From Pseudomonas sp. (GTDB lineage Bacteria; Pseudomonadota; Gammaproteobacteria; Pseudomonadales; Pseudomonadaceae): a stretch of DNA of 64,000 nucleotides. Of the stretch, positions 25,315-34,178 are shown piece after piece (positions within the stretch are counted from its first letter, which is position 1; each line of letters starts with the position of its first letter). Position numbers and translations under genes: made by a program. Location: assembly GCF_017744435.1 (NCBI RefSeq), contig NZ_JAGIBG010000028.1, forward strand, positions 1-64,000. The letters are read 5' to 3'. Under the pieces are notes generated by a model. That model was given only the letters and a program-made list of their open reading frames with translations. It was not told the DNA's origin and searched no databases.

Positions 25315-26271
25315 CTACCGTGTGGGTTGGCTGGCAAACTGGGTCTTGAACAACAGTGACCAGGTGGCGCGGGTATGCCGCCAGCACGCCTTGATCGCTG
25401 CCAGGCCGCGGCCTTTGAGCAACGCCTTGAGCGCCAGCACCAGGTCGCCCAGGCTCACCAGCAGCATGTGCAGGGCCAGCCCTGCCGCACCGTGATGCTT
25501 GCGGAAATACAACAGTTCGCTCTCGATCTGATAACCGGATATCTGCCGGCTCGCCGCTTCCAGTTCGGCCACCGACTTGGAGCTTTCACCACCGATGTGC
25601 ACCACGGTGGTGTCGGGGAAGTACACCACTTTCCAGCCGGCCGCCTTCACCCGCTTGCAATGGTCCACTTCCTCGTAATAAAGGAAGTAGCGCGGGTCGA
25701 ACAGCCCCACCTGGTCGAGCACTTCACGGCGCACCAGGTAGAAGCAACCTGGCAGCCAGTCACACTCACGCACCGAGGCGTGGTCCCAGTCCATTTCATC
25801 GACCATTTTCAGCCCCGGGAAGAAACGCCCGAGCCCGGTGCGCCCGACGAATACGTTCAACGGGGTCGGGAAATAGCGGCAGCTCGGCTGCAGGTCGCCA
25901 TCCCGGCCCACCAGGCGCACGCCAAGAATGCCGCACTCCGGGTGTGCTTCCATGTAGTCGACGGTTTTCTGCAGGCTGTCGGCCGCCACGAAGGCATCGG
26001 TATTGAGCAGCAGCGCGTACTTGCCTTGCAGGTGCGCCAGCAGCTGATTGTTGGCGCGGCCAAAACCGACGTTGCGCTTGTTGCTCAGCAGCAGCGCTTC
26101 AGGGCAGACCTTGCCCAGGCGCTCAACCGAGTCGTCAACCGAGGCATTGTCCACCACCAGGTAGCTGGCCAACGCCTCACCACCTGCGGCGCGCAGTGCA
26201 TCGAACATCGGCTGCAGCAATGCCGCGGTGTTGAAGTTGACCACCATCACATCGACAGGCTTCTTATCCAT
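25315..26271 (-). CDS. Family 2 glycosyltransferase, rhamnosyltransferase-like
   Basis: A 318-residue GT2 enzyme with VMVVNFNTAALLQ at the N-terminus, VVDNASVDDS, the NVGFGRANNQ block and LLLNTDAFV as the metal site (near residue 92), plus FLYYEEVDHCKRVKAAGW near 212, the pattern of RfbF/WbbL-type rhamnosyl and related transferases. It has no clear membrane span. It overlaps the upstream acyltransferase gene by 8 bp, which shows coupled translation. The donor is guessed from family resemblance only. Confidence 0.83.
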   Translation of the reverse strand: MDKKPVDVMVVNFNTAALLQPMFDALRAAGGEALASYLVVDNASVDDSVERLGKVCPEALLLSNKRNVGFGRANNQLLAHLQGKYALLLNTDAFVAADSLQKTVDYMEAHPECGILGVRLVGRDGDLQPSCRYFPTPLNVFVGRTGLGRFFPGLKMVDEMDWDHASVRECDWLPGCFYLVRREVLDQVGLFDPRYFLYYEEVDHCKRVKAAGWKVVYFPDTTVVHIGGESSKSVAELEAASRQISGYQIESELLYFRKHHGAAGLALHMLLVSLGDLVLALKALLKGRGLAAIKACWRHTRATWSLLFKTQFASQPTR

Positions 26272-26881
26272 TGCTGTCGTCCCCGAAGAAATAGCGACGC
26301 CTGTGCATCGCCAAGGTCGACTCCAGCGACGGGTCGAAGGAGCCTTTGCGTTGCTTGATCAGGTCTATCCAGGGGTAGGCGTTGCAACGCTCTTCGACCC
26401 GCTTGATCAGGTCTTCAGTAGTGCAGATGAATTTGGCCGGGTTGCCGCCGACCACGGTCCCCGGAGGCACGTCCTTGGTCACCACGGCACCGGCAGCCAC
26501 CACCGAATCAGGCCCGATGGTCACCCGCGGCATGACGATCGCGCCGTGGCCGACGAAGCTGTTGTCCTTGACGTCGATGACACCCACCGAGTCCAGTTTC
26601 GTGCCATAGCAAAGTTCGATCAGCGCCACCACGCCGTCGTGGCCGATCAACGTGCAGTCGGACAAGCCGACGTTGTTGCCGATGCGCACCAGCGCCGGGT
26701 CGGTGACGTTGCAGCCGACATTCATGTGAAAGTTCTTGCCCACGGAATAGAACTTGCCCCATCGGTACTGGAATTCGCCCCACTGCCTCGGTGTCGGTTT
26801 GCAAAGTTTCAGGTAGGCCGTGACGCCTTTCCCGGTCGAGTTGGCATAATTCGCCACTGCATTGCGTATCCATCCAAACAT
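26264..26881 (-). CDS. Hexapeptide-repeat acyltransferase (LbetaH)
   Basis: A 205-residue left-handed beta-helix transferase of the WcaF/NodL/LacA sort. Hexapeptide repeats run from about residue 60 to 160 (VGCNVTDPALVRIGNNVGLS, FVGHGAIVMPRVTIGPDSV, AAGAVVTKDVPPGTVVGGNP), and the final block VVGGNPAKFI is the family signature. It is expected to O-acetylate a sugar of the EPS. The ATG at 26881 has GAGG 8 nt upstream; a frame start at 26992 is rejected since it lacks a site and the extra residues look non-protein. There is a 121-bp gap to the upstream GMC gene with no terminator seen. Confidence 0.82.
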   Translation of the reverse strand: MFGWIRNAVANYANSTGKGVTAYLKLCKPTPRQWGEFQYRWGKFYSVGKNFHMNVGCNVTDPALVRIGNNVGLSDCTLIGHDGVVALIELCYGTKLDSVGVIDVKDNSFVGHGAIVMPRVTIGPDSVVAAGAVVTKDVPPGTVVGGNPAKFICTTEDLIKRVEERCNAYPWIDLIKQRKGSFDPSLESTLAMHRRRYFFGDDSNG

Positions 26882-27002
26882 ATGGCAAGCCTCGCAAATC
26901 AAGCGATCCTGGACTGTCCCTGAGGCAAGCAAGGTCTCGTTCTTGTAGGTGCTGACCCTGTTGCACTCAACCCTTTCACACCGCGACTTCATTTCTGCCG
27001 GT

Positions 27003-28469
27003 TCAGGCCGCCGCTCCCTTTGTCGTGCTCATCTTCTCGTTGAGGTGGTCGGCCAGCCTCAAGGCGAACTGCAGCAGTGGCATGGTCGGGTTCGAGGCGC
27101 CGCCGGTGGCGAAGATACTGCTGCCGGCGACATAGAGGTTCTCGGTGCCGAACACCTTGCAGTTGATATCGACCACCCCGTCCTTCGCGGCGGCCGCCAT
27201 CCGCGTGGTGCCCATGTGATGCGCATGCGGCGACAACATCAGCGGCAGGCTGGTGTCGTAGACGTAATCGCTGAGCTTGATGAAACCCAGGCCCATTTCG
27301 GCGAACTGCTTGGCCAGTTCGTTGCCGATGCACTTGATGGTGTGCCGGTCATCGGCGCTCAATACCCAGTTGACATTGACCTTGGCCACGCCCAGTTCGT
27401 CCTTTTCATCCAGCAGCGAGATACGGCTCTGAACGTTAGGGAACTGCTCGATCAGCGTGGTGATCACGCCATCGCCCGGGCAGCTGAACTTGGCCACGAA
27501 CTCGATCTTGCTGGCCACGCCCATTTCACAGGCCAGGTTTTCCAGAAAGTGCTTCACTTCGGCCGTACGGCCGTAGGTCCGCACATCTTCCAGCACCGAC
27601 GCCAGCACATTGCCCTTGCCGGCGTGGTATTCGGCGACGAAGGCATCGGTGGTGAAGTATTGACGCGGCTCGGTGTCCTCGCCGCTGCGCAGGATGAACT
27701 TGCCCATGTCGATATTCAGGTGCTCCATGAAGCACCGGCCGACCAGGCCGTCCTTGCGCACGATGCCCGCGTCCGCCAACGACTGGCTGTTGAGCAGCTG
27801 CCTGGCGTTTTCAATGGCCCCCATGGCCAGGATGTAGTTGCGCGCGGTGACCGGCTGACGCTTGCCGTCGTAATCGGACACCTGAACAGCTTTCAACCGG
27901 CCGTTGGCCTGATCGAACAGGAGGTCGACGCAGTTGCAGTTGATGAACACATCCAGCCCAGGCGTTTCGTCGAGCGCCGTTGCGTATTTCTGCGCAAAGC
28001 GTGTTGGCGGGCTGAGCAGGAAACGGTCGGCATCGAAATCGCCACCTTTCAGGCCCGGATTCACCGCGCGAAATTCCGCGCCCTGGGGCAGGTCGACGAT
28101 CTCCATGGCGCCTGGCAGATAGCGCTCGATTTCAGCGTAAGGGATCGGCCAACCAGGCATGTCGACGGGCGGTGGCACGGCGAAATCAGATTCGGTGAAC
28201 GGCCGGCAACGCCCCATCCAGTGATTGGAGGTGCCGCCCAGGTAACGCAGGCGGGCTTCCCCGGGATACAGCTCGAGGCCGGTGGAGGTGCACTTGTACA
28301 GCGCCTGCGAGCGCGGCGTGTATTCGCGCCCGCCCCCTTCGAGCAACGCCACGCTCCATCCCGCAGCCGCCAGGCGCAAGGCCAGCGTGATCCCCGCAGG
28401 GCCTGCGCCGATGATGCAGAAGTCGTAAGCGTTACGCAGAGTCTTGTCGGTGTCGTAGTCCTTGATCAT
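27003..28469 (-). CDS. GMC-family FAD oxidoreductase
   Basis: A 488-residue glucose-methanol-choline oxidoreductase. FAD-binding FCIIGAGPAGITLALRLA lies at residues 17-34, LLEGGG follows, an internal LAMGAIENARQLLNS block and the C-terminal HHMGTTRMA and LYVAGSSIFATGGASNPTM region match the family, with the likely active-site His in the HAHHMGTTR loop. It should oxidise an alcohol group of a sugar or of the EPS. It has no signal peptide of its own, but its start overlaps by 4 bp (ATGA) a tiny gene carrying a twin-arginine signal, so it may be exported as a hitchhiker. Length is short compared with 530-600 residue GMC dehydrogenases. Confidence 0.83.
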   Translation of the reverse strand: MIKDYDTDKTLRNAYDFCIIGAGPAGITLALRLAAAGWSVALLEGGGREYTPRSQALYKCTSTGLELYPGEARLRYLGGTSNHWMGRCRPFTESDFAVPPPVDMPGWPIPYAEIERYLPGAMEIVDLPQGAEFRAVNPGLKGGDFDADRFLLSPPTRFAQKYATALDETPGLDVFINCNCVDLLFDQANGRLKAVQVSDYDGKRQPVTARNYILAMGAIENARQLLNSQSLADAGIVRKDGLVGRCFMEHLNIDMGKFILRSGEDTEPRQYFTTDAFVAEYHAGKGNVLASVLEDVRTYGRTAEVKHFLENLACEMGVASKIEFVAKFSCPGDGVITTLIEQFPNVQSRISLLDEKDELGVAKVNVNWVLSADDRHTIKCIGNELAKQFAEMGLGFIKLSDYVYDTSLPLMLSPHAHHMGTTRMAAAAKDGVVDINCKVFGTENLYVAGSSIFATGGASNPTMPLLQFALRLADHLNEKMSTTKGAAA

Positions 28470-28672
28470 GAGCGTCCGTCCTGGAAGTACCCCACCGGCA
28501 ACACCCAGCCATTGATGATGACGAAGCCGCCCTTTGGCTCTGGTTTGCGCGCCGCATTGGCGTTGGCATTGACGCAGACACCGAACACGGCCGCCCCGGC
28601 ACTCAACAAGACACAATTACGTAGAAAGCCTCTCCGCCCCAGCAACGGAGTACAAAACTGCAGCTTCCCCAT
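28466..28672 (-). CDS. 68-residue twin-arginine signal mini-protein, GMC partner
   Basis: A small gene overlapping the GMC start by ATGA. The product has a Tat-type signal: GRRGFLRN near residue 12-19, then a hydrophobic stretch LLSAGAAVFGVCV and an ANANA cleavage region, leaving a mature part of only about 27 residues (RKPEPKGGFVIINGWVLPVG then YFQDGRS). In gluconate and sorbitol dehydrogenases the small Tat-bearing subunit carries a signal-less GMC flavoprotein across the membrane; the arrangement here fits a minimal version of that. The ATG at 28672 is used; a GTG two codons upstream is possible. It is the first gene of the leftward EPS block. Function inferred from arrangement. Confidence 0.6.
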   Translation of the reverse strand: MGKLQFCTPLLGRRGFLRNCVLLSAGAAVFGVCVNANANAARKPEPKGGFVIINGWVLPVGYFQDGRS

Positions 28673-28876
28673 GATCACAGCCCCATACCGTTGATTTTCT
28701 TATGCCCCGCTCTCTACCGCGGGCCTTGTCGGGCGACCATCAGGGTCAATCGAAAAAGCGCGTCGACAGAGAGGCACTCAGTGCCCCTATCGCAATCATA
28801 GGCATAACCTGCGTCACGCGCCTGTGCTGGATTTTTCGCATCGCCACAACTTCAATCGACTGCATGACTTCAATCT

Positions 28877-28905
28877 CTGACCGAATGGCTAGAACTCACT
28901 ATAGT
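28877..28905 (+). promoter_or_regulatory. Candidate sigma-70 promoter for the polymerase/hydrolase/galE block
   Basis: CTGACC (28877-28882) and TATAGT (28900-28905) are spaced by exactly 17 bp, 60 bp upstream of the polymerase gene start. The match to TTGACA/TATAAT is 4/6 and 5/6. It lies in a 287-bp AT-enriched gap between the divergent EPS blocks, which must hold promoters for both directions; no clear leftward promoter was picked out. Prediction only. Confidence 0.4.
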
Positions 28906-28965
28906 TTCATTTAGCCACGATGCTAGCCTCCATCCAGTCCACCGAGGGATAGGTGCCTACAACCC

Positions 28966-30492
28966 ATGCCTGAACATTTAAGAGCCCTGGTCGTCATTGT
29001 GCTTGTGGCCAGTGTGGTTTTCTTCATGGCCCGGCGTCCGGCAACGGACCTGATCCCCCTGGCGGACTTCAAGCGACGCCGCAACCTGTGGTTTGCCCTG
29101 ACCCTGGCGGCTTTTTTTGCCCACAGCTTCTGGCTGTATGCCGGCGCCGCCGCGGTCATCCTGCTGGTTGCCCAGCGCCGCGAGCACAACCCGCTGGCGC
29201 TGTTTTTCATGTTGTTGTTCCTGATCCCGCCAGCGATGACCGAAATACCCGGTTTTGGCGTGATCAACTACCTGTTCGACATCAACCACCAACGCGTCCT
29301 GACCCTGTGCGTGCTGCTGCCGGCGGCGCTGGTGCTGCGCAAGCAAAGCGAGAGCATTCGCTTCGGCCGCCTGTTGCCCGACAAGCTGCTGCTGGCCAGC
29401 CTGGTGCTGACCAGTGCGTTGGCACTGCGCGAAACCACCGTCACCGACACGCTGCGCCAGGTGCTGAGCCTGTACATCGATGTGTTCCTGCCCTATTACG
29501 TGGCCAGCCGTGGCTTGCGTGAACTCAGCGACTTCAAGGACGCCATGCTGGCGTTCGTCCTGGTCGGCTTTCTCCTGGCGCTGCTCGGGGTTGCCGAGTA
29601 CGTACGGAACTGGCTGCTGTACAACGCCCTGCTCGATGCCCTGGGCCTGCAATGGGACATGAAAGCCTATCTGAGCCGTGGTGGCTCGTTGCGGGCCAGT
29701 GTCACCACCGGGCAGGCCATCGTGCTCGGCTACGTGATGGCCGTGGCCATCGGTTTGTTCCTGTTCGTGCAGCACTTCGTGCAACGGCCTGCGCACCGCT
29801 ACATGGGCGCCCTGCTTCTGGCCGCCGGGCTGTTTGCCCCGCTCTCGCGCGGCCCCTGGATCGGCGCAGGGGTGATTGTCGTGGTGTTCATCGCGCTGGG
29901 CAGGCGCGCCGTATCGCGCCTGGCGATGCTGGCCCTGGCCGGGGTGCTGAGCATACCGCTGCTGAGTGTCATGCCCGGTGGCGACAAGATCCTCGATCTG
30001 CTGCCCTTCATCGGCAAGGTGGACACGGAGAACATCACCTACCGCCAACGCCTGCTCGACAATTCGTGGATCGTCATCCAGCGCAACCCGCTGTTCGGCT
30101 CCTTCGATTACCGCAGCACCCCGGAAATGCAATCGATGATCCAGGGCGAAGGCATCATCGACATCGTCAACACCTACGTTGGCCTGGCCTTGCGCATCGG
30201 CCTGGTGGGGCTGGGGCTGTTCCTGGGCTTTTTCGCCTGCATCCTGCTGGGTATCCACCGGGTGATGCGCGCGATCAGCGACAACGCCGACCCGTACCGG
30301 CTGCTGGGGCGGGTGCTGCTGGCGACCTTGCTGGGGATCCTGGTAACCATATTTACCGTCAGCAGCATCACGGTCATCCCGATCGTGTACTGGTCGATTG
30401 CCGGGCTCAGCGTCGCCTACATCCAGATGATGCGCCGACAGGCCATTGCAGAAACCAGCCAGGTGACCACCATCAGCCTTCAACCGAGGTAG
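28966..30492 (+). CDS. O-antigen ligase/Wzy-like EPS polymerase
   Basis: A 508-residue integral membrane protein with 11 or more hydrophobic helices and a large periplasmic loop near the C-terminal third (about residues 330-405, including NITYRQRLLDNSWIVIQRNP and FGSFDYRSTPEM), the layout of the O-antigen ligase/Wzy superfamily (WaaL/Wzy/TuaE). The conserved Arg residues and the LSRGPWIGAGV helix start match that group. It most likely joins EPS repeat units at the periplasmic face of the inner membrane. It is the first gene of the rightward block, 4 bp before the glycoside hydrolase gene. Ligase versus polymerase cannot be separated by sequence; the cluster context favours polymerase. Confidence 0.8.
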   Translation: MPEHLRALVVIVLVASVVFFMARRPATDLIPLADFKRRRNLWFALTLAAFFAHSFWLYAGAAAVILLVAQRREHNPLALFFMLLFLIPPAMTEIPGFGVINYLFDINHQRVLTLCVLLPAALVLRKQSESIRFGRLLPDKLLLASLVLTSALALRETTVTDTLRQVLSLYIDVFLPYYVASRGLRELSDFKDAMLAFVLVGFLLALLGVAEYVRNWLLYNALLDALGLQWDMKAYLSRGGSLRASVTTGQAIVLGYVMAVAIGLFLFVQHFVQRPAHRYMGALLLAAGLFAPLSRGPWIGAGVIVVVFIALGRRAVSRLAMLALAGVLSIPLLSVMPGGDKILDLLPFIGKVDTENITYRQRLLDNSWIVIQRNPLFGSFDYRSTPEMQSMIQGEGIIDIVNTYVGLALRIGLVGLGLFLGFFACILLGIHRVMRAISDNADPYRLLGRVLLATLLGILVTIFTVSSITVIPIVYWSIAGLSVAYIQMMRRQAIAETSQVTTISLQPR

Positions 30493-30496
30493 TTCG

Positions 30497-33097
30497 ATGC
30501 CCAGTCTTGCCCTGTGTACATGGACCCGCACATCGCTACTGGTCGGCCTGCTGGCATTGCCAGTGGGCGCCTGGGCATCCGAGTGGGTCGTGCGTGTCGA
30601 CGAACAGAACGGCCTGCCCACGCTGACCCACGGCGGTGGCCCGGCCTTCGTGCCCAGCTTCGACTTCTGGGGCGCGAACTGGGGTTGGACCGGGTTCTAT
30701 CCTGCGCTCAAGGTCGATGGGCCCTACCGCTACACACTGACCGGCAGCAACAAGGACCTGGACTTCGACCTGAAGGCCGACATCCACAAGCCCCAGGCGC
30801 AAACCCTCACCTGGGACTTCGACCTGCAGGCGCACAGCAGGCAGAGCAACGTGATGGGGGGCGGTATCGTCTGGCGCTTCGACCCCACGTTGATTGCCGG
30901 GGAAATGGGCGACCCGGTGCTATTGCCCGATAACCGCGGCTGGGCATGGGGCAAGAACCCCCAAGGGCCACATGTCGAAATGCGCTTCGACCCACCGCTG
31001 GCCAAAGTCTATTTCGAGCGCGGCAACACCGACCAGGTGCGCACCTTCTTCTACACCGACCCGATCAAGCCTGGGCAACAACAGATCAAGGCACAGCTGA
31101 GCGTGACCGGGGATATCACCATCGGCCAGACCGCCACTGAACGCTTTGGCATGACTGACCCCACGACGTGGCCGGACGACCAGCTCGACTGGCGCACTTC
31201 ACCGGTTGACCTGTCGTTCCTCAACGCGCCGGAAAAACCGGCCGGCAAGCGCGGCTTCGTCAAGGCCGATGGCGAACAACTGGTGTTCGCCGACGGCACC
31301 CCGGTACGCTTCTGGGGCACCAACCTGTCGGCCTATTCGCTGTTCCGTACGCCCGACGAGGAAATCAAACTACAGGCCAAGCGCCTGTCGGCCCTGGGCT
31401 TCAACCTCGTGCGCCTGCACCACCATGATTCCCCCTGGGTGACCCCCAACATCTTCGGTGACTTGCAGAAAATCAAGGACACCCAAACGCTCAGCGACGA
31501 GTCGCTGAAGAAGATCGACCTGTGGATCAAGAGCCTCAAGGACGAAGGTATCTATGTGTGGCTCGACCTGCATGTGTCGCGGCCAGTCACTGCTGCTGAC
31601 AACATCTATGGCTTCGACGAACTGCCCAAGGACCATGCTGTCGCCGGTCTCAAGGGCTACCTGTTCGTCAACGTCACCCTGCAGCAGGCCTTGAAGCGCT
31701 TTGCCGAGCAGTACCTGACCCACGTCAACAGCTACACCGGGCTCGCCTACAAGGACGACCCGGCAATCGCCGCCGTGCTGATCACCAACGAGAACGATGT
31801 CACCCACCACTTCGGCAACGCGCTGTTGCCCGACAAGGATGTCCCCAAGCACAGCCGCCTCTACATGGACCAGGCCAAGGCCTTTGCCCAGCGCCACGAC
31901 CTGCCGGCGGACAAGACCTGGCGCGCCTGGGAGCACGGCCCGTCGAAGCTGTTTCTCAACGACCTGGAGCAGCGCTTCTACGCCGACATGATCGGCTACC
32001 TGCGCACGCTCGGGGTCAAGGTACCGATCGCCACCACCAGCACCTGGGGCCTCAATGGCCTGTCCTCGCTGCCCGCATTGACGGCGGGTGACGTGGTCGA
32101 CGCCCACAGCTACGGCGGCCTCGGCCAACTGGAGAAGAACCCGCTGAGCAGCGACGGCATGATCAACTGGCTGGGCGCGGCCCAGGTGCTGGGCAAGCCG
32201 ATGACCGTCACCGAGTGGAACGCCGAACCCTTCCCCTTGCCCGATCGCCACACGCTGCCGCTTTACGTGGCGGGTACCGGCAGCCACCAGGGCTGGGACG
32301 CGATCATGCAATACGCCTACAGCCAGCAGGCGTTCTTCGAACAATGGCGCCGGGCCGACAACTGGAACGCCTACAACGACCCAGGGCTGATCGCCACCCT
32401 CCCCGCAGCCGCCCTGCTCTATCGGCGCCAGGACGTGCACCCGGCCAAGACCCGCTACGTCTTCGCGCCCACGGCAGCGACCCTGTTCAACCAGGAGATC
32501 TCACCGGCCAACTCGGTGCTGCTGCGCACGGCCATGGAGAAAGGCCGCCTGCAGATCGCCATGCCGCAAACCCCAGAGTTGCCGTGGTTGCAGGCCAGTG
32601 CGATGCCCGCAGACGCACAGGTACTGAAAGACCCCGGGCAGTCACTGATCGATGCCAATGCCAGCGAAGCCGTAAGCGACAGCGGCGAGCTGCGCCACAA
32701 CTGGCAGCAGGGCCTCTACACCATCGATACGCCCATGACGCAGGCGGCGACGGGCTGGCTGGGCGGCCAGTCGCTCAGCGTGGGGGACATCCAGGTCAAG
32801 CTCAAAACCGGCTATGCCAGTGTCGTGGTGCAGAGCCTGGACAGCAAGCCGCTCGCCCAGTCGCGCAGCCTGCTCATTTCACTGGGCAGCCGCGCCATCC
32901 CCAGGCCCGAAGACGTCACCCCGTTCCACGTCGAACCACTCGAAGGCAGCCTGAGCATCAAGGCGCCGGCGGGCCTGAAACTCTACAGCCGCAGCACTGA
33001 TGGCAAGGAAAATCTGCTGCCTGCGAGCTACAAGGATGGGCGCTACCTGATCTCGTTCGATGGCCAGCACATGGCCAACTGGCTGTTCTTGAAATAG
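30497..33097 (+). CDS. Secreted glycoside hydrolase, GH-A clan (GH5-like) with accessory domains
   Basis: An 866-residue exported protein with a signal peptide (about 1-31, ending ASA-like AWA before SEWVVRV). An N-terminal beta-rich region (35-240) is followed by a TIM-barrel of clan GH-A from about 250 to 650: RFWGTNLSAYSLF, LSALGFNLVRLHHHDSP, GIYVWLDLHVS, then the acid/base Glu432 in LITNEND and the nucleophile Glu573 in VTEWNAEP. A C-terminal beta region ends the chain. It probably trims or releases the EPS in the periplasm, as Wzy-pathway and alginate/cellulose clusters often have such lyases or hydrolases. It follows the polymerase gene after 4 bp with GAGGTAG as ribosome site. Linkage specificity is unknown. 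Confidence 0.83.
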   Translation: MPSLALCTWTRTSLLVGLLALPVGAWASEWVVRVDEQNGLPTLTHGGGPAFVPSFDFWGANWGWTGFYPALKVDGPYRYTLTGSNKDLDFDLKADIHKPQAQTLTWDFDLQAHSRQSNVMGGGIVWRFDPTLIAGEMGDPVLLPDNRGWAWGKNPQGPHVEMRFDPPLAKVYFERGNTDQVRTFFYTDPIKPGQQQIKAQLSVTGDITIGQTATERFGMTDPTTWPDDQLDWRTSPVDLSFLNAPEKPAGKRGFVKADGEQLVFADGTPVRFWGTNLSAYSLFRTPDEEIKLQAKRLSALGFNLVRLHHHDSPWVTPNIFGDLQKIKDTQTLSDESLKKIDLWIKSLKDEGIYVWLDLHVSRPVTAADNIYGFDELPKDHAVAGLKGYLFVNVTLQQALKRFAEQYLTHVNSYTGLAYKDDPAIAAVLITNENDVTHHFGNALLPDKDVPKHSRLYMDQAKAFAQRHDLPADKTWRAWEHGPSKLFLNDLEQRFYADMIGYLRTLGVKVPIATTSTWGLNGLSSLPALTAGDVVDAHSYGGLGQLEKNPLSSDGMINWLGAAQVLGKPMTVTEWNAEPFPLPDRHTLPLYVAGTGSHQGWDAIMQYAYSQQAFFEQWRRADNWNAYNDPGLIATLPAAALLYRRQDVHPAKTRYVFAPTAATLFNQEISPANSVLLRTAMEKGRLQIAMPQTPELPWLQASAMPADAQVLKDPGQSLIDANASEAVSDSGELRHNWQQGLYTIDTPMTQAATGWLGGQSLSVGDIQVKLKTGYASVVVQSLDSKPLAQSRSLLISLGSRAIPRPEDVTPFHVEPLEGSLSIKAPAGLKLYSRSTDGKENLLPASYKDGRYLISFDGQHMANWLFLK

Positions 33098-33172
33098 GGC
33101 ATATCGCCATCTACAGTCATTGAAGCCCTGTATTCCAGGCATTCGACGCTGCGTCTGTTCCAGGAGGATTGG

Positions 33173-34135
33173 ATGAAGTACTTGGTTGTCGGTGGTGCAG
33201 GTTATATCGGTTCACACATGGTCAAGCACCTGCTGCGTGCCGGCCATGAGGTGGTGGTTGCAGACCTTCAGGCGCCGGCGCCCGACATCGAGTGGGACTG
33301 CCTGGACATCGCCGACGGCCACGCGCTGGACGCCCTGTTCAGCGACTATCACTTCGATGCCGTGTTCCATTTCGCCTCGTTCATCCAGGTCGGAGAGTCG
33401 GTGGCAGACCCCGACAAGTACTACCTGAACAACGTCTGCGCGACCCTGAGCCTGCTCGAGGCCATGGTACGGGCAGGCATCAAGCGGCTGATCTTTTCCT
33501 CAAGTGCCGCCGTATACGGCGACCCTCAGTATGTGCCTATCGACGAGCAACACCCCAAGGTGCCGATCAACCCCTACGGGCGCACCAAATGGATGGTGGA
33601 ACAGATGCTCGAAGACTTCGACCGGGCCTATGGCCTGCGTTCGGTGAGCTTGCGTTACTTCAATGCGGCCGGCGCTGACCCGGACGGCGAGCTGGGCGAA
33701 TGCCACGAGCCGGAAACCCACCTGATTCCGCTGATCCTGCAGGCGGCCTCCGGGCGTCGTGAGGCCGTGACCGTGTTCGGCCATGACTACGACACCCCGG
33801 ATGGCACCTGCATCCGTGACTATATCCACGTTGCCGACCTGGCTTCGGCGCACGCACTGGCCGTGGAGTATCTGCTGGCAGGGGGCACGACAGCGGCGTT
33901 CAACCTGGGCAACGGGCTGGGGTTTTCGGTGCAGGAAGTGATCGAGACGGCACGCACGGTGACCGGGCGCCAGATCACTGTGATCGAGGCCCCCCGTCGT
34001 GCTGGCGACCCGCCCCGGCTGGTGGCGGATGCCGAAAAAGCCAGGTCGGTGCTGGGCTGGCAGCCCGTGCACACTTCACTGGATGAGATCGTGAGTCATG
34101 CGTGGGCGTGGGAGTCGAAGTATCCCTGGAAGTGA
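33173..34135 (+). CDS. galE: UDP-glucose 4-epimerase GalE
   Basis: A 320-residue short-chain dehydrogenase-type epimerase. VVGGAGYIGSH (residues 5-15) binds NAD, the catalytic Ser lies in FSSSAAVYGDP and the Tyr-Lys pair in NPYGRTKWMVE (about 140-146). It interconverts UDP-glucose and UDP-galactose (possibly the GlcNAc forms), supplying galactose donors for the EPS. It lies 75 bp after the hydrolase gene with a perfect AGGAGG 7 nt before the ATG, and is the last gene of the rightward block, followed by a bidirectional terminator. Confidence 0.92.
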   Translation: MKYLVVGGAGYIGSHMVKHLLRAGHEVVVADLQAPAPDIEWDCLDIADGHALDALFSDYHFDAVFHFASFIQVGESVADPDKYYLNNVCATLSLLEAMVRAGIKRLIFSSSAAVYGDPQYVPIDEQHPKVPINPYGRTKWMVEQMLEDFDRAYGLRSVSLRYFNAAGADPDGELGECHEPETHLIPLILQAASGRREAVTVFGHDYDTPDGTCIRDYIHVADLASAHALAVEYLLAGGTTAAFNLGNGLGFSVQEVIETARTVTGRQITVIEAPRRAGDPPRLVADAEKARSVLGWQPVHTSLDEIVSHAWAWESKYPWK

Positions 34136-34142
34136 CAGCCAG

Positions 34143-34171
34143 CCCCTTCGCTGCGGCTCGACGCGAAGGGG
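34143..34171. terminator. Bidirectional hairpin between galE and tyrosine kinase gene
   Basis: CCCCTTCGC (34143-34151) pairs perfectly with GCGAAGGGG (34163-34171) with an 11-nt loop. It begins 8 bp after the galE stop and ends 8 bp before the stop of the convergent kinase gene, so it serves both transcripts. Confidence 0.75.
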
Positions 34172-34178
34172 CCAACCC

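Noticed and set aside
26949..28694. 581-residue plus-strand frame
   Set aside because: Antisense of the GMC oxidoreductase gene, which shows clear FAD motifs; the frame has no family features.
28966..30492. Multi-helix protein considered as an exosortase or a Wzx flippase
   Set aside because: Helix count, large late periplasmic loop and ligase-type motifs fit the O-antigen ligase/polymerase group; the exosortase Cys/Arg/His pattern was not found.
28978..30621. 547-residue minus-strand frame
   Set aside because: Antisense of the O-antigen-ligase-like gene, His/Gln-rich low-information translation.
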